Shown piece after piece: positions 12,501-22,542 of a stretch of DNA of 64,000 nt. The first letter of the stretch is position 1; each line of letters opens with the position of its first letter. The translations under genes were made by a program, and so were the position numbers. Source of the DNA: Ipomoea triloba. Taxonomy: Eukaryota; Streptophyta; Magnoliopsida; Solanales; Convolvulaceae. Location: assembly GCF_003576645.1 (NCBI RefSeq), contig NC_044927.1, positions 18,365,197-18,429,196 on the forward strand. Reading direction: 5' to 3'. The notes under the pieces are model-generated. The model worked only from the letters and a program-made list of their open reading frames with translations, was not told the DNA's origin and searched no databases.

Positions 12501-13347
12501 TTGGGATTGAACCTCCAAGTTGATTGCCAAGCAGGTTAAGATAAACCAAGCTACTCATTTCCCCAAGCTGGCCAGGAATCTCCCCGGTGAGAGTGTTATT
12601 AGCAAGATTAAGAATGTGGAGATCTTTAAGCCCTCCCAGTTCTTTAGGAATTGACCCATTAAGGCTGTTCAGGGCAGCACTAAATTGAGTGAGGCTAGAA
12701 ATGTTGGCAATCTCAGGTGGCAAAGGACCTTCCAGCAGATTCTGCTGCAAATTCAGATTCTGAAGCTGGGTGAGTCTCCCAAGTTGAGGAGGAATCAGAC
12801 CACTGAGGTAACATGAAGCCAATCCAAGAGTAACAAGATTCCCAAGATTCCCAAAAGAAGTAGGAATCTGGCCTGTCAGGCCATTGTCTCCTATTCTGAG
12901 GACTTGGAGATTGGTAAGCAGCCCAAGTTGGAATGGAATGGGGCCAACAAGCTGATTAGAGAACAGAAGCAATGATTCCAAGGAAGAAAGGTTTGAGAGG
13001 GCAGGTGGAATGGGTCCTGAGAGGTGGTTAGAAGAAAGATCAAGGTGGAGCAGGTGAGTTAGAAGACCGAGCGAGGGCGAGACCGACCCGCCGAGTGACG
13101 AGTCAGAAAGATTCAAACTCACCACTTTCATTGAACCATCGCACGAGACACCCTGCCATGAACAGTAATTTGGGTTCTTTTCCGACCACCCCTGCAACAC
13201 TCCCCCCTCCACAAACGATCTTTTCACCTCCAAAAGAACCCTCAAAGTCGAGCTTGTGTTTTGGCACCTTACATATCCGCTTGAAGATAATATCGCTAAC
13301 ACCACAGCAATCACCAACACACAAAAAACTGGGTTTGGAATGCCCAT
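9502..13347 (-). CDS. GSO1-like: LRR receptor-like serine/threonine kinase, GSO1/GSO2 type
   Basis: There are two exons, 13347-9951 and 9872-9502, with a 78-bp GT-AG intron at 9950-9873. The intron splits the Glu codon of the kinase APE motif. The joined product is 1255 residues, close to Arabidopsis GSO1. Domains in order: signal peptide about 1-28; LRR N-terminal cap with paired Cys (CSWQGVSC); around 30 plant-type LRRs; a transmembrane helix at about 876-900; kinase. In the kinase, the Gly-rich loop GSGGSATV is at 958-965, the ATP lysine (VAIK) at 979, the alpha-C Glu at about 996, HRD at 1081-1083, DFG at 1101-1103 and APE at 1131-1133. All catalytic residues are present. GSO1/GSO2 proteins are plasma-membrane receptors for sulfated CIF/TWS1 peptides and act in Casparian-strip and embryo-cuticle integrity; that role is transferred from the family. 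No frameshift or premature stop was seen. Confidence 0.95.
9873..9950 (-). other. Intron of the GSO1-like gene
   Basis: The donor GTAAGAAAAT follows CCAG, and the acceptor TTGTTTTTCAG precedes AGTATGC. Joining restores IAPEYAYS across the kinase activation segment. A single intron late in the kinase domain is typical of this receptor subfamily. Confidence 0.9.
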
Positions 13348-13740
13348 TTAACAATTCCCTCTGATCACCAAAGAAAACTCTCAGCGAGTTACTGTGATAT
13401 TGCCCACTTAACAACAGCAAAAACCAGGCTTGCATGAAGAGGAAGAGAGGGTGGGTTTGGCATTTAAGAAGACCACACAACTGTCTAGAATAAGTAAAAC
13501 AGAGAGGATTTAATTCCTGGGTTTGGGCAATCGCAGCAGAAAAGGGGCGTGGCGAATTGAATGCGGAGTGGTGTTGAGATTCTTGAAATGGGTGTTTTAG
13601 AGAGGAAAAGATAAGGAAAGAGGCGGCAAGGCATGAAGATATGTAGGCTGTCAGTCCGTTGACCAAAACAATTCCATTAATGGCCACCGAATAGCTGCTC
13701 CATTCACAACGAGAGATCAGAGATGAGTGTCTTTCTTAAA
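13348..13740 (-). promoter_or_regulatory. 5' leader of the GSO1-like gene with upstream ATGs
   Basis: A CT-rich segment on the minus strand (about 13820-13780) and an AT-rich ATATTAATAA just downstream look like a core promoter and transcription start region. Between there and the main start at 13347 are two upstream ATGs. One at about 13701 opens a very short frame. One at 13687 opens a 194-codon frame that overruns the main start in another frame and ends at 13103. No obvious leader intron was found. Confidence 0.4.
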
Positions 13741-13949
13741 TGCAGTAGAGTAGAGATGGTTTATTAATATCTATGCAACAGAGAGCCCGAGATAGAGAAG
13801 AGAGAGGGGCTTTTAGGATTAGATTAATTAATGAAAAAGGTAGGTTATTGTTGCTCCATCCTAAATGATTGGACGTATGGGTCAAATGGAGTCTTAGAAG
13901 TACCAAGAAAAAAACCATATACAATTGTGTTCATGTTAAATCACTTTGA

Positions 13950-14235
13950 TTTTTTATTTTTTTTTGGAAAACACAACTTCATTAATTCAAATCAAAGTAC
14001 AAACTGTTAACAATGAAAAAAGGAAGGGTAAACATTCACTCCTGACGCACAGACATAGAACAAGCTTCCCTAGCTAAACTATGGACAACTATATTCGCAG
14101 TGCGGCTAACATAAGAGATTGCTACCAAAGATAATGAACGTAGCAAATCTTTAATATCAAGAAGGACAAGGTCACAAGAAGAGTCATCGCTGCAATGCTT
14201 CAGACTTTGAATAACCTGTAATGCGTCTGACTCTC
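13950..14235 (-). mobile_element. 5'-truncated LINE, RNase H tail only
   Basis: On the minus strand the segment encodes the C-terminal RNase H region of a plant L1-type LINE (ESDALQVIQSL, then ANIVVHSLAREA) and ends in a poly-A tail, seen as poly-T near 13950-13965. A perfect 13-bp target duplication, TAAATCACTTTGA, lies at 13937-13949 and 14236-14248. The structure is that of a severely 5'-truncated target-primed insertion. Confidence 0.9.
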
Positions 14236-14296
14236 TAAATCACTTTGAATTTAGAGTGGATAGATGCATGGAGTGGATGAGGAAATGTAATGCAAT

Positions 14297-14395
14297 GGTC
14301 CACAAAACACAAAAAGTATATTTTTAATATATTAAACGTACATTATTTAGTATATGTACATTATTTAATATTATAGTCTACACAATAATGATTGA
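14297..14395. mobile_element. MITE copy, GGTCCACA family
   Basis: The arms GGTCCACAAAACAC...TATATTTTTAATATATTAAACGTACATT and the partial mirror ending TAGTCTACACAATAATG match the family seen at 30700-30920, 31110-31275, 31505-31700 and 40815-41060. This copy is short and internally deleted. Confidence 0.55.
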
Positions 14396-14522
14396 TGTAA
14401 TGAGGTTTATTGTTTAGTATTTCTTTTTGGTGTAAAATAATACTCATTTTCTTTGTCCTTTCAATTTATAATAAAATAATAAATATTACATAATAACAAT
14501 CACTATTACAATTTTTTAGGGC

Positions 14523-14668
14523 AAAAATTTATGTGAGACGGGTCGGATCTTTAATTAATAAGGTCAAAGATGTAACTTATTAATAAAAAAATTTGACCCT
14601 TTAATCTAATATTCGACCCGTCTCACGGATTGAAGACCTGTGAGATGGTCTCATACAAGTGTTACCCA
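14523..14668. mobile_element. Decayed GTGAGACC-family MITE
   Basis: GTGAGACGGGTCGGATCTTT at the left is mirrored by CGACCCGTCTCACGG and ATGGTCTCATACAAGTG at the right. The arms match the element at 31-176. Confidence 0.6.
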
Positions 14669-14781
14669 GTAGTATTATTGGTTCTATTACAATGTAGTAT
14701 CTATCAAACCTGTAACCTCTTATTTGGAAAAGTCACAGACATGTCATTAAGCATCTCTATTACATTTTAGAATATCATAAA

Positions 14782-14953
14782 TAAACTCAATGGGGTAACT
14801 CAAGTTGCAAGTGAGCTCTCTTTGTGGGGAAGAATTTTGAGGGAACCCGAGTTTGATTCCCAGAACTGACGATTCTCCTGTGCCAGCTTTTGTGTCTTCC
14901 AGGGACGATCGAAGAAAGACCTGAAACATCTCGTGTAATTATCAAAAAAAAAA
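14782..14953 (+). mobile_element. tRNA-derived SINE
   Basis: The unit starts near GGGGTAACTCAAGTTGCAAGTGAGC (A-box-like). It carries GAGTTTGATTCCC (B-box-like) at about 14849 and ends in an A-rich tail. A perfect 13-bp duplication, AGAATATCATAAA, flanks it at 14769-14781 and 14954-14966. The internal Pol III promoter boxes, short length and poly-A tail identify a SINE. Confidence 0.85.
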
Positions 14954-15106
14954 AGAATATCATAAAAAAATAGTTCACATAAACAAATATATCCATATAA
15001 CGAATTAGGCAATTTTATGGATACTATTAAGTCAAAGTTGTCACTAACGTATTCATATTCCATAAAATGAATTAAGCAATTCTATTAAGTTAAGTTGTCA
15101 CTAACA

Positions 15107-16602
15107 TCTACTATACTAATAAGAGCCAAAGAGAGTTAGGCCTAAAATGGGTAGAAAAGGCGGTCAAATTATTTAATCAAATGGATGGTTCAGATTAATT
15201 ATTTAATCAAATAAATGGTTAAGATAATTCAGATTAATATTATTAATAGAGATTACCTAATTTAACCTTACTTTTATGATTATCCGTTAAGTTTTCCGTT
15301 AAATATTCTCTTCTCCGTTAACTTTTAACTTACTCATTAATTTCTATAAAAAAGATCTTAGGTTCGAACCTCATCTCAATCAAATTTGACATAATTAAGT
15401 TTCTCACTCTATTTACTCTTATTAAATTAAATAAATCAGTAGTTACAACAAAAAATGATACATATGTATTTCTTTAATTTAGAATTATGTGTTTACAATA
15501 CTTTTATTTGAAAAAATTATTCATTATCAAAAAATTAAATTAAATAAGAGAAATAATTTCATTAGTTATATTGTCTTTATTTTCTCCCATGCAAAGATTC
15601 TTTACATTCAAATTTATCAATTGATATTCATTACATTGCCCATTATCTTATTTTTACAATATCTTGTAATTAAATATCAAAGTTATAGTACAACATAATG
15701 TTATATATTTATTTACCAAGTATTTTATTAATACTATGAAAAAAATTTTAAAATAATTTGAAGCTAATTATATTAACTACTTGGGAATTGGTTGACAAAG
15801 AGAATAGTCAAATAACCCAACAAATTGAAGCGGAATCGCTCTATTTTACATATGTTTTTCTTTAATACCATGAAAAAAATAAAAAAAATAGTTTGAAACC
15901 AATCATATTAACTACTTGGGAGATTTGTTGGCAATGAAAGTACTCAAATAACCCATTACCCAGCAAATTGAAGCGAGAAACTACCTTTTAATATCTTTGG
16001 GATATATAATATTTTAAATGTTCAAATTTTTATTAATTTATTTAATCTTTTTTCTTAGACTAGGGATTTATTTATCCACAATAACTTATTCAACAATATA
16101 ATAATGGTTGAACCAAATGAACCCCAAGCAGAACACATAAAGAAAATTCCATAGCTCCTAACCGAATTGTATGGCATTGTCATCTATGCTACCAACAATA
16201 ACTGAATTGCAAATAACACACTACGGCACTACCAACAAAAAGGAAGAGAAGAAACAGTAAAGATGAAGACAATGACAATGTTATTCAAAAGAAAATTAAG
16301 AACACTTGGAAAAATTCAAATGAAAAGTAGTATTTATTTAGACTATCATTTTTAGACCCAATATTTAGACTATCGATTTTACAAGGTTACAAACATTTAT
16401 TTTAGTAATAATTATAATGAATTTTCTATATTATCTTGGATTCATATACTTTGAGTTAGATATTTAAATAAAAAAAATTTGACATTCAATTACCCATGTA
16501 TAAACTTCTCCTATATAATCTTGCATTGATATACTTTCAAATATTTATTTAAATATAAACATTGGGCATTAACCCATACGCGCAATGCGTGTATAAAACT
16601 AG
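15107..16602 (+). mobile_element. Non-autonomous Helitron, copy 1
   Basis: The 5' end is TCTACTATACTAATAAGAGCC. The 3' end is a GC-rich hairpin (ACGCGCAATGCGTGT) about 8 nt before a terminal CTAG. The element sits between A (15106) and T (16603), as Helitrons do. No Rep/helicase is encoded. It is related along its length to the element at 18443-19559. It contains about 375 bp extra near 15475-15850 that looks like an internal partial duplication, since the ACTACTTGGGA and CAAATAACCC stretches recur. Confidence 0.9.
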
Positions 16603-16917
16603 TAGTTCTAATAAAAATTAAGAGGAGATCACGGATCACCAAAGAAACGAATACTTGTCCAATGCAAACAAGAATGTGCCTAGGCCAAGCAAGCATTCTT
16701 GTGCAATCTTTCCACACGGCCAAACCTTAATTAAGCATGGTGAAAGGAAATCATAGCAAGAAAGTCCGTTACCAGTTTTGTTCCCTGAAAACATGGTCCA
16801 AACGTACCTCCTATCCCATTACCGTCTCATCTCTCATCCACAAGCTTTTAGGACATTAATCAATGGTCCTCTATACATTTTATCCCACCAACCATTTAAC
16901 CACCATTTCCGCAGTCA
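16603..16917. other. Spacer, no gene recognised
   Basis: Short intergenic DNA between the Helitron and the fold-back element. No coding region is supported. Confidence 0.5.
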
Positions 16918-17247
16918 TTATACTGTGGACCATGGATCATGGCTGATACTGTAGTTGTGTTGAATTGATACTACAGTTGTGTTGAACGGATATTGCAGTT
17001 GTGTTGAAAGGGAACTGCAGTTGCACGGAACAGAGGACGTGTCATCCGTCTAGAACTGCAGTTGTATTGAACTGATACTGCAGTTGTGTTGAACGGATAC
17101 TGCAGTTGTGTTGAAAGGATACTGCAGTTGTGTTGAACTGATGAACGGTCTCTGTTCCGCGCAAGTACAGTTTCCTTTCAACACAACTGCACTATCCATT
17201 CAACACAACTGCAGTATCAGCCATAATCATGGTCCACAATATAATTT
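16918..17247. mobile_element. Fold-back element built of 21-bp minisatellite units
   Basis: The outer arms TGTGGACCATGGATCATGG (about 16924) and CCATAATCATGGTCCACA (about 17221) are inverted. Inside, a 21-bp unit of the type GATACTGCAGTTGTGTTGAAC repeats about six times on the plus strand and twice more in the opposite orientation near the right end. No coding capacity is present. The arms share the GTGGACCATG core with the AT-rich MITE family elsewhere in the window. Confidence 0.75.
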
Positions 17248-17344
17248 GCGTCATTTCGGAGCCAATTCCATTCCGACACAACAAAATCCTTCCTTAATTA
17301 CCCTTAAGAATGACAGATTTGCCATGTTTCATGAATGAATTAAT

Positions 17345-17648
17345 GGGGTGTTTGGTAGGATGGAAGTGTAATTCCATTCCTTTTAAACTCAATGGAATTG
17401 TTTGGTTGGAGGAAATTGCAATTCCACACTTTTTGGAATTACAATTCCATGGTAAATGTCTATTTTACCCTCCTTTTTTTTATTATTATAGAAGGACATT
17501 TTAGTCTTTGTCCACTTCTTCTCTTACAATTCCCCATCATTATATTTATGTCTACCAAATAATAATATAATTTAATTCTCACTTTATTTTTTTCTACCGA
17601 ATTACAATTCTTTTCCTCCATAATTCTCTCATCCCAACCAAACCTAGT
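17345..17648. mobile_element. Small TIR element (GGTGTTTGGT type)
   Basis: The left end GGTGTTTGGTAGGATGGAAGTGTAATTCC is mirrored at the right by ATTCTCTCATCCCAACCAAACC. It is non-coding and about 300 bp long. The target duplication was not certain. Confidence 0.65.
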
Positions 17649-18442
17649 GTAAATCCACAAACAACATTGACCATACGGGTTCAAATTTCAAAATAAAAAT
17701 TTGGCATGAAAGGGGTTGAGATTTGGGGTTGCATAAGGGAAGATACAGTGGTTGATGACTGACGACGTTGTGAAGAAATGAATGAATGCGGGAAGTTGAA
17801 ATGATGGGTTTGCTAGTTTTGGTGTGTTAGCTCAAAATTATTTAAGGCCCTTTATTGAAAGGGATCAGTTGAGTTTCCATATTTCTATGCTTACCTTTAG
17901 TCGTTGAGTTCAGATTGTATTTATTTGTTCAAAGCTACACAATTTTACAAAGTCAACCAGGCACCCCACCTGCACGTCTCTGCAACCAACTTCCCAGTCC
18001 CACTTCACACTTCACACAAAACTAAACCCTTTTACCAAAAATGATTACATATTCTTCAAATACTATACTGCTACTTGTCAATTTCATGTTTTGATTGTAT
18101 AATAATCTAATATTAAAAGCAATTCCAATAGGATTTTTTGGCATTTTTTAAAATGGATTTTGGGTGAGGTGAAGAATAGAGAAGATAGGAAAGAGAAATG
18201 TGAGGTTGTTATCTTATTTGTGCACTCCAGGGCCCGTGGTGATGCGAAACCTGATTGGCCCGATTTTCTCTTCACATTTTAATTTAAAGAATATTTTTAA
18301 ATGGGTTATTAGGCTTGGTGGGATCAATTTGTAGGTTTAATTTAGGTCGAGTAAAGGTTGTTTTTGGGTTTTGATGTATAGTGGTTTGCCACGTTCGGTT
18401 GTAGAACGATAAAAACCGAGGATGACGCCACAACGCTGGTAA
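17649..18442. other. Intergenic region, no gene recognised
   Basis: No supported reading frame or repeat structure beyond AT-rich DNA. Confidence 0.5.
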
Positions 18443-19559
18443 TCTACTATACTAATAAGAGCCAAAGAGAGTTAAGCCTAAAATGGGTAGAAAAAATGGC
18501 AGTCAAATTATTTAATCAAATGGGTGGTTCAGATGAATTATTTAATCAAATAGATGGTTAAGATAATTCAGATTAATATTATTAATAGAGATTACCTAAT
18601 TTAACCTTACTTTGATGATTATCCGTTAAGTTTTCCGTTAAATATTCTCTTCTCCGTTAATATTCCGTTAACTTTTAACTTACCCATTAATTTCTATAAG
18701 AAAGATCTTAGGTTCGAATCTCATCTCAATCAAATTTGACATAATTAAGTTTCTCACTCTATTTACTCTTATTAAATTAAATAAATTAGTAGCTACAACA
18801 AAAAATGATACATATGTATTTCTTTAATACCATGAAAAAAATAAAAGAGAATAGTTTGAAACCAATCATATTAACAACTTGGGGGATTTGTTGACAATGA
18901 AAGTACTCAAATAACCCATTACCCAGCAAATTGAAGCGAGAAACTACCTTTTAATATCTTTGGAATATATAATATTTTAAATTTTCAAATTTTTATTAAT
19001 TTATTTAATCTTTTTTCTTAAACTAGGGATTTCTTTATCCACAATAATTCATTCAACAATAATGATTGAACCAAATGAACCCCAAGCAGAACACCTAAAG
19101 GAAAGTCCATAGCTCCTATATCATAATCTTATTGCATGACGTTGTCATCTATGCTACCAACAATAACCGAATTGTAAATAACACACTACCAACAAAAAGG
19201 AAGAGAACAAATAGTAAAGATGAAGACAATGACAATGTTACTCAAAAGAGAATTAAGAACAATTAGAAAAATTCAAATGAAAAGTAGTATTTATTTAGAC
19301 TAACATTTTTAGACCAAATATTTAGACTATCGATTTTACAAGGTTGCAAACATTTATTTTAGTAATAATTATAATGAATTTTCTATATTATCTTGGATTC
19401 ATATACTTTGAGTTAGATATTTAAATAAAAAAAATTCAACATTCAATTACCCATGTATAAACTTCTCCTATATAATCTTGCATTGATATACTTTCAAATA
19501 TTTATTTAAATATAAACATTGGGCATTAACACATACGCGCAATGCGCGTATAAAACTAA
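18443..19559 (+). mobile_element. Non-autonomous Helitron, copy 2
   Basis: The 5' end is TCTACTATACTAATAAGAGCC. The 3' hairpin ACGCGCAATGCGCGT has a perfect 6-bp stem and a 3-nt loop and lies about 10 nt before the terminal CTAA. The element sits between A (18442) and T (19560). It is highly similar to the element at 15107-16602 but lacks its internal duplication. Confidence 0.9.
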
Positions 19560-20370
19560 TTTTCTTGATAAGTCTTGATAAGTCAGGTTTGTCATGATCA
19601 ACTCATGACTGAACTCATCCCGAGTTCCCGAAAACATTCAGTTTTCTAACTCAAAAATTCATCTCAAATATATATATTATTTAGCATGCCATGGCCTTAA
19701 ATAGCCATTAACAAGCTGATTACAACCACATGAGCGAGATAATTATTAAACATAGGATAAACTAATCCTAACCAAGAAACTGAGATAAATAAGAAAATTA
19801 ATATAATTCTAACAAATTAAATCTAAAATAATATTAAAATAATCATCATAATTAATTAACAAAACTAATTCTAAAATAATCTAACAGCCCATTATTGATT
19901 CTCATGCCCACAACACGTGGTTAGGATGGTTGTCAATTGACAGTCATTCTGACTTTTCTTTTTTATCATTCTCCCATCCTTTAATTTCATTGAACTAAAA
20001 AAATCTGTCAAAAAACTTAAAACAATTAGACATGCTCTAAGTCTCACTAAAATTGCTTTTATTGAATTTCAAACTTATGATCAAGAGATAAATTTTTTTT
20101 TTTATTCATCAACTCACTACAAGTTATTGATGATTTTTTTATTTATTCTTCTCTACTGGTCAGCTAAGATGACAACCCTAAACTAATCATGCATATTCGT
20201 AAAGAAACATGTATCATCTCATTAATACTCTATGAATTTTAATGGAGTTTATTTAATAATTAAAAATGATGAATTAATATTTCATTAAACGATTGAAATA
20301 ACGTGAAGTGATGTAATATTTCATGTATTATATGAATTGAAAATTTTTACGGTGCTGTACAGTATACAAC
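19560..20370. other. Intergenic region, no gene recognised
   Basis: AT-rich DNA. I found no gene or bounded element. It ends at the target duplication of the next hAT element. Confidence 0.5.
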
Positions 20371-20378
20371 CATGAAGG

Positions 20379-21246
20379 CAGGGGCGGAGGCACATGTTGT
20401 GGTAGGGGGGCCTTGGCCCCCCTCAACCCCACCCCATTTTTAGTAGTTATATATGTATATATATTATTATAATATAAAAATTTTACAGTTTTGCCCCCCC
20501 TCCTAATTAAAAAAAAAATCTATTATGTATATATTAAATGAACTCAATATATATATACCTAAATTTATTAAATAAAAATAAATAAATCAAATAATCAAAT
20601 TAACCATTTTTCTTTATTAAATAGCTTTTTTCTTTATTAAATGTAAATATATTTTACAAAAAATTACACTTTTCGTCCCTTAATTATAGAATAATTGTAG
20701 AATTCGTCCATAATTGGTGGTCGTGCTCATTTTTCGTCCCTAAACTATAATTGACGTCGCAAATTTTGTCCTTTTAATAACATGTTGTACTCACCCTTTG
20801 TTCTTAAGCTATACTAACATTGCAAATTTCGTCCCTAATGTTTTGTTAGTAAAGCGACGGAATTTACAACATCAATTACGAAGTATATCTTAGAGACAAA
20901 AAGTGAGCACGACCAACAATAATTAGAGACGAATTCTACAATTACCTAATAACTTAGGGATGAAAAGTGTAATTTTCATATTTTTTACCATTGTATACAT
21001 TTTGTGTTACGTGAAAAATTTAAAAATAATGTTTGACAACCTTAACGATCATACTCATATAATTATATATTCATATATTATATTATTGCACATAGTATAA
21101 TTAAAAATAATTATTAGTAATAATAGACACAATCATATGCATATATGGTGTTTATAATGATATTGTATGGTTTATACTAATATCGACTAACATACTCTAT
21201 AAATTTGCCCCCCCCCCCCAACCTATTATTCCTAGCTCCGCCCCTG
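20379..21246. mobile_element. Non-autonomous hAT element
   Basis: The termini CAGGGGCGGAG (20379) and CTCCGCCCCTG (ending 21246) are inverted. A perfect 8-bp duplication, CATGAAGG, lies at 20371-20378 and 21247-21254. The 868-bp interior has C-rich patches near both ends and no transposase. The CAGGGGCGG end is shared with the older element at 6118-8820, so both could be served by the same transposase. Confidence 0.92.
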
Positions 21247-21304
21247 CATGAAGGTATACCTAGTTCTACTGTGTACGTTTAGCACACATTATCCAATCTA
21301 ATCA

Positions 21305-21307
<3 letters not shown>

Positions 21308-21352
<45 letters not shown>
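21308..21352. repeat. (TA)n tract, left of MITE
   Basis: An uninterrupted TA repeat directly bordering the small element at 21353. Confidence 0.95.
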
Positions 21353-21356
<4 letters not shown>

Positions 21357-21560
21357 CAGGTTCAGGTTCACACCACTTAATGTTACGAAATACACCACTC
21401 AATGTTAAGAAACACACCACACAAATATGCACTGTGGTGTGTTTCTTAACACTGTGGTGTGTTTCATTGTGGTGTGTTTCTTAACATTGAATGGTGTATT
21501 TCGTAACATTGAGTGGTGTGTGACCGCACGGCTGCACGGGAGAGCACGACCGCACCTGAA

Positions 21561-21564
<4 letters not shown>
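21353..21564. mobile_element. MITE bounded by (TA)n on both sides, copy 1
   Basis: The left end GGGTCAGGTTCAGGTTCACACC is partly mirrored by the right end GACCGCACCTGAACC. The interior repeats ACACCACTCAATGTTAAGAAAC and its complement, so it also folds on itself. (TA)n flanks both sides. The other copies are at 28223-29055 and 29174-29797. Confidence 0.7.
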
Positions 21565-21621
<57 letters not shown>

Positions 21622-21626
21622 TATAG
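21565..21626. repeat. (TA)n tract, right of MITE
   Basis: TA repeat with one interruption, bordering the small element on its right. Confidence 0.95.
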
Positions 21627-22395
21627 GTATATCAACTCGACATGCACTGATGTTAGATGGCTTCTTAGGAGAAAACTTACAAAATGGATATGATGACTCA
21701 TTTTTATTTTATATTATTAATTAATACTCCGTACCTATTTTTACCATGCTATACTTTACAAATAATACAATATAATAAACAAATAATAAATTAATAAATA
21801 AATAACTGGATTAGGATTGCTTTGACTGTAATTGGATTGAGCTACCAAATCTTGTTGTCCTTTTGCTTTAATTTATGAATGATCGCGTATGCAATTTTCT
21901 TGTCTCCCAATTTAATATGACCTGGGTGGCTAATTTTTCTTTTAATTAATTTTCAATTTTTACTGTAACTGTAATTTTTTATTTTACTTTAACATGACTT
22001 TGGTTTCGAAGATTTTTGTACGTGGCTTATGTTCAAATTTAACGTTGTTTTAAAGATGGTTAGTTGTTTAATTGCAGACGAAATCTTTTTATTGAACGTG
22101 GAACGCATTTATCTTTATACTTCGAAGAATTTTTTTTTTTCTTTCAAAAACTAATTTCCAGGCCAACCCATCAACCTGTATGAGGAAATTTAGGGTTGAA
22201 ATTAAACACATTAACGTATGAGTTTCGTAAGTCAACCAGCAAAATTTTCAAACCACTGCAGACCTGCAGACTGCAGTCTGCATGCATGACAGGTCGCCTA
22301 TGTTGACACAAATATTTTTACTATATAAAGGATTATACAAACATTCTACAATTATTACTTCCTATTGAAATTTGTTACAGAGTTTGGGTGACAAT
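21627..22395. other. Intergenic region, no gene recognised
   Basis: AT-rich. No supported coding region is present before the Copia target duplication. Confidence 0.5.
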
Positions 22396-22400
22396 CCCAC

Positions 22401-22535
22401 GATGAGAACTGAATATTGTATTGATTCAATTGAACAATTACAATGATGAGGAATAGGAGATATATATACAAGGGGAGTCTCAGGTAGAGTAGGATAGCTA
22501 GTCCTAACGTGACTCAAACTCAGAGAGTCCTAATG
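22401..22535 (-). repeat. 3' LTR of the 22401-26977 Copia
   Basis: It differs from the other LTR at only two positions: near 22530 and at its last base. It lies next to the polypurine tract on the inner side. Confidence 0.93.
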
Positions 22536-22542
22536 CTCCCCC

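Noticed and set aside
16918..17247. A microRNA gene
   Set aside because: The hairpin is made of several tandem units and bounded by MITE-like inverted ends, which fits a fold-back transposon better. Small-RNA data would be needed to claim more.
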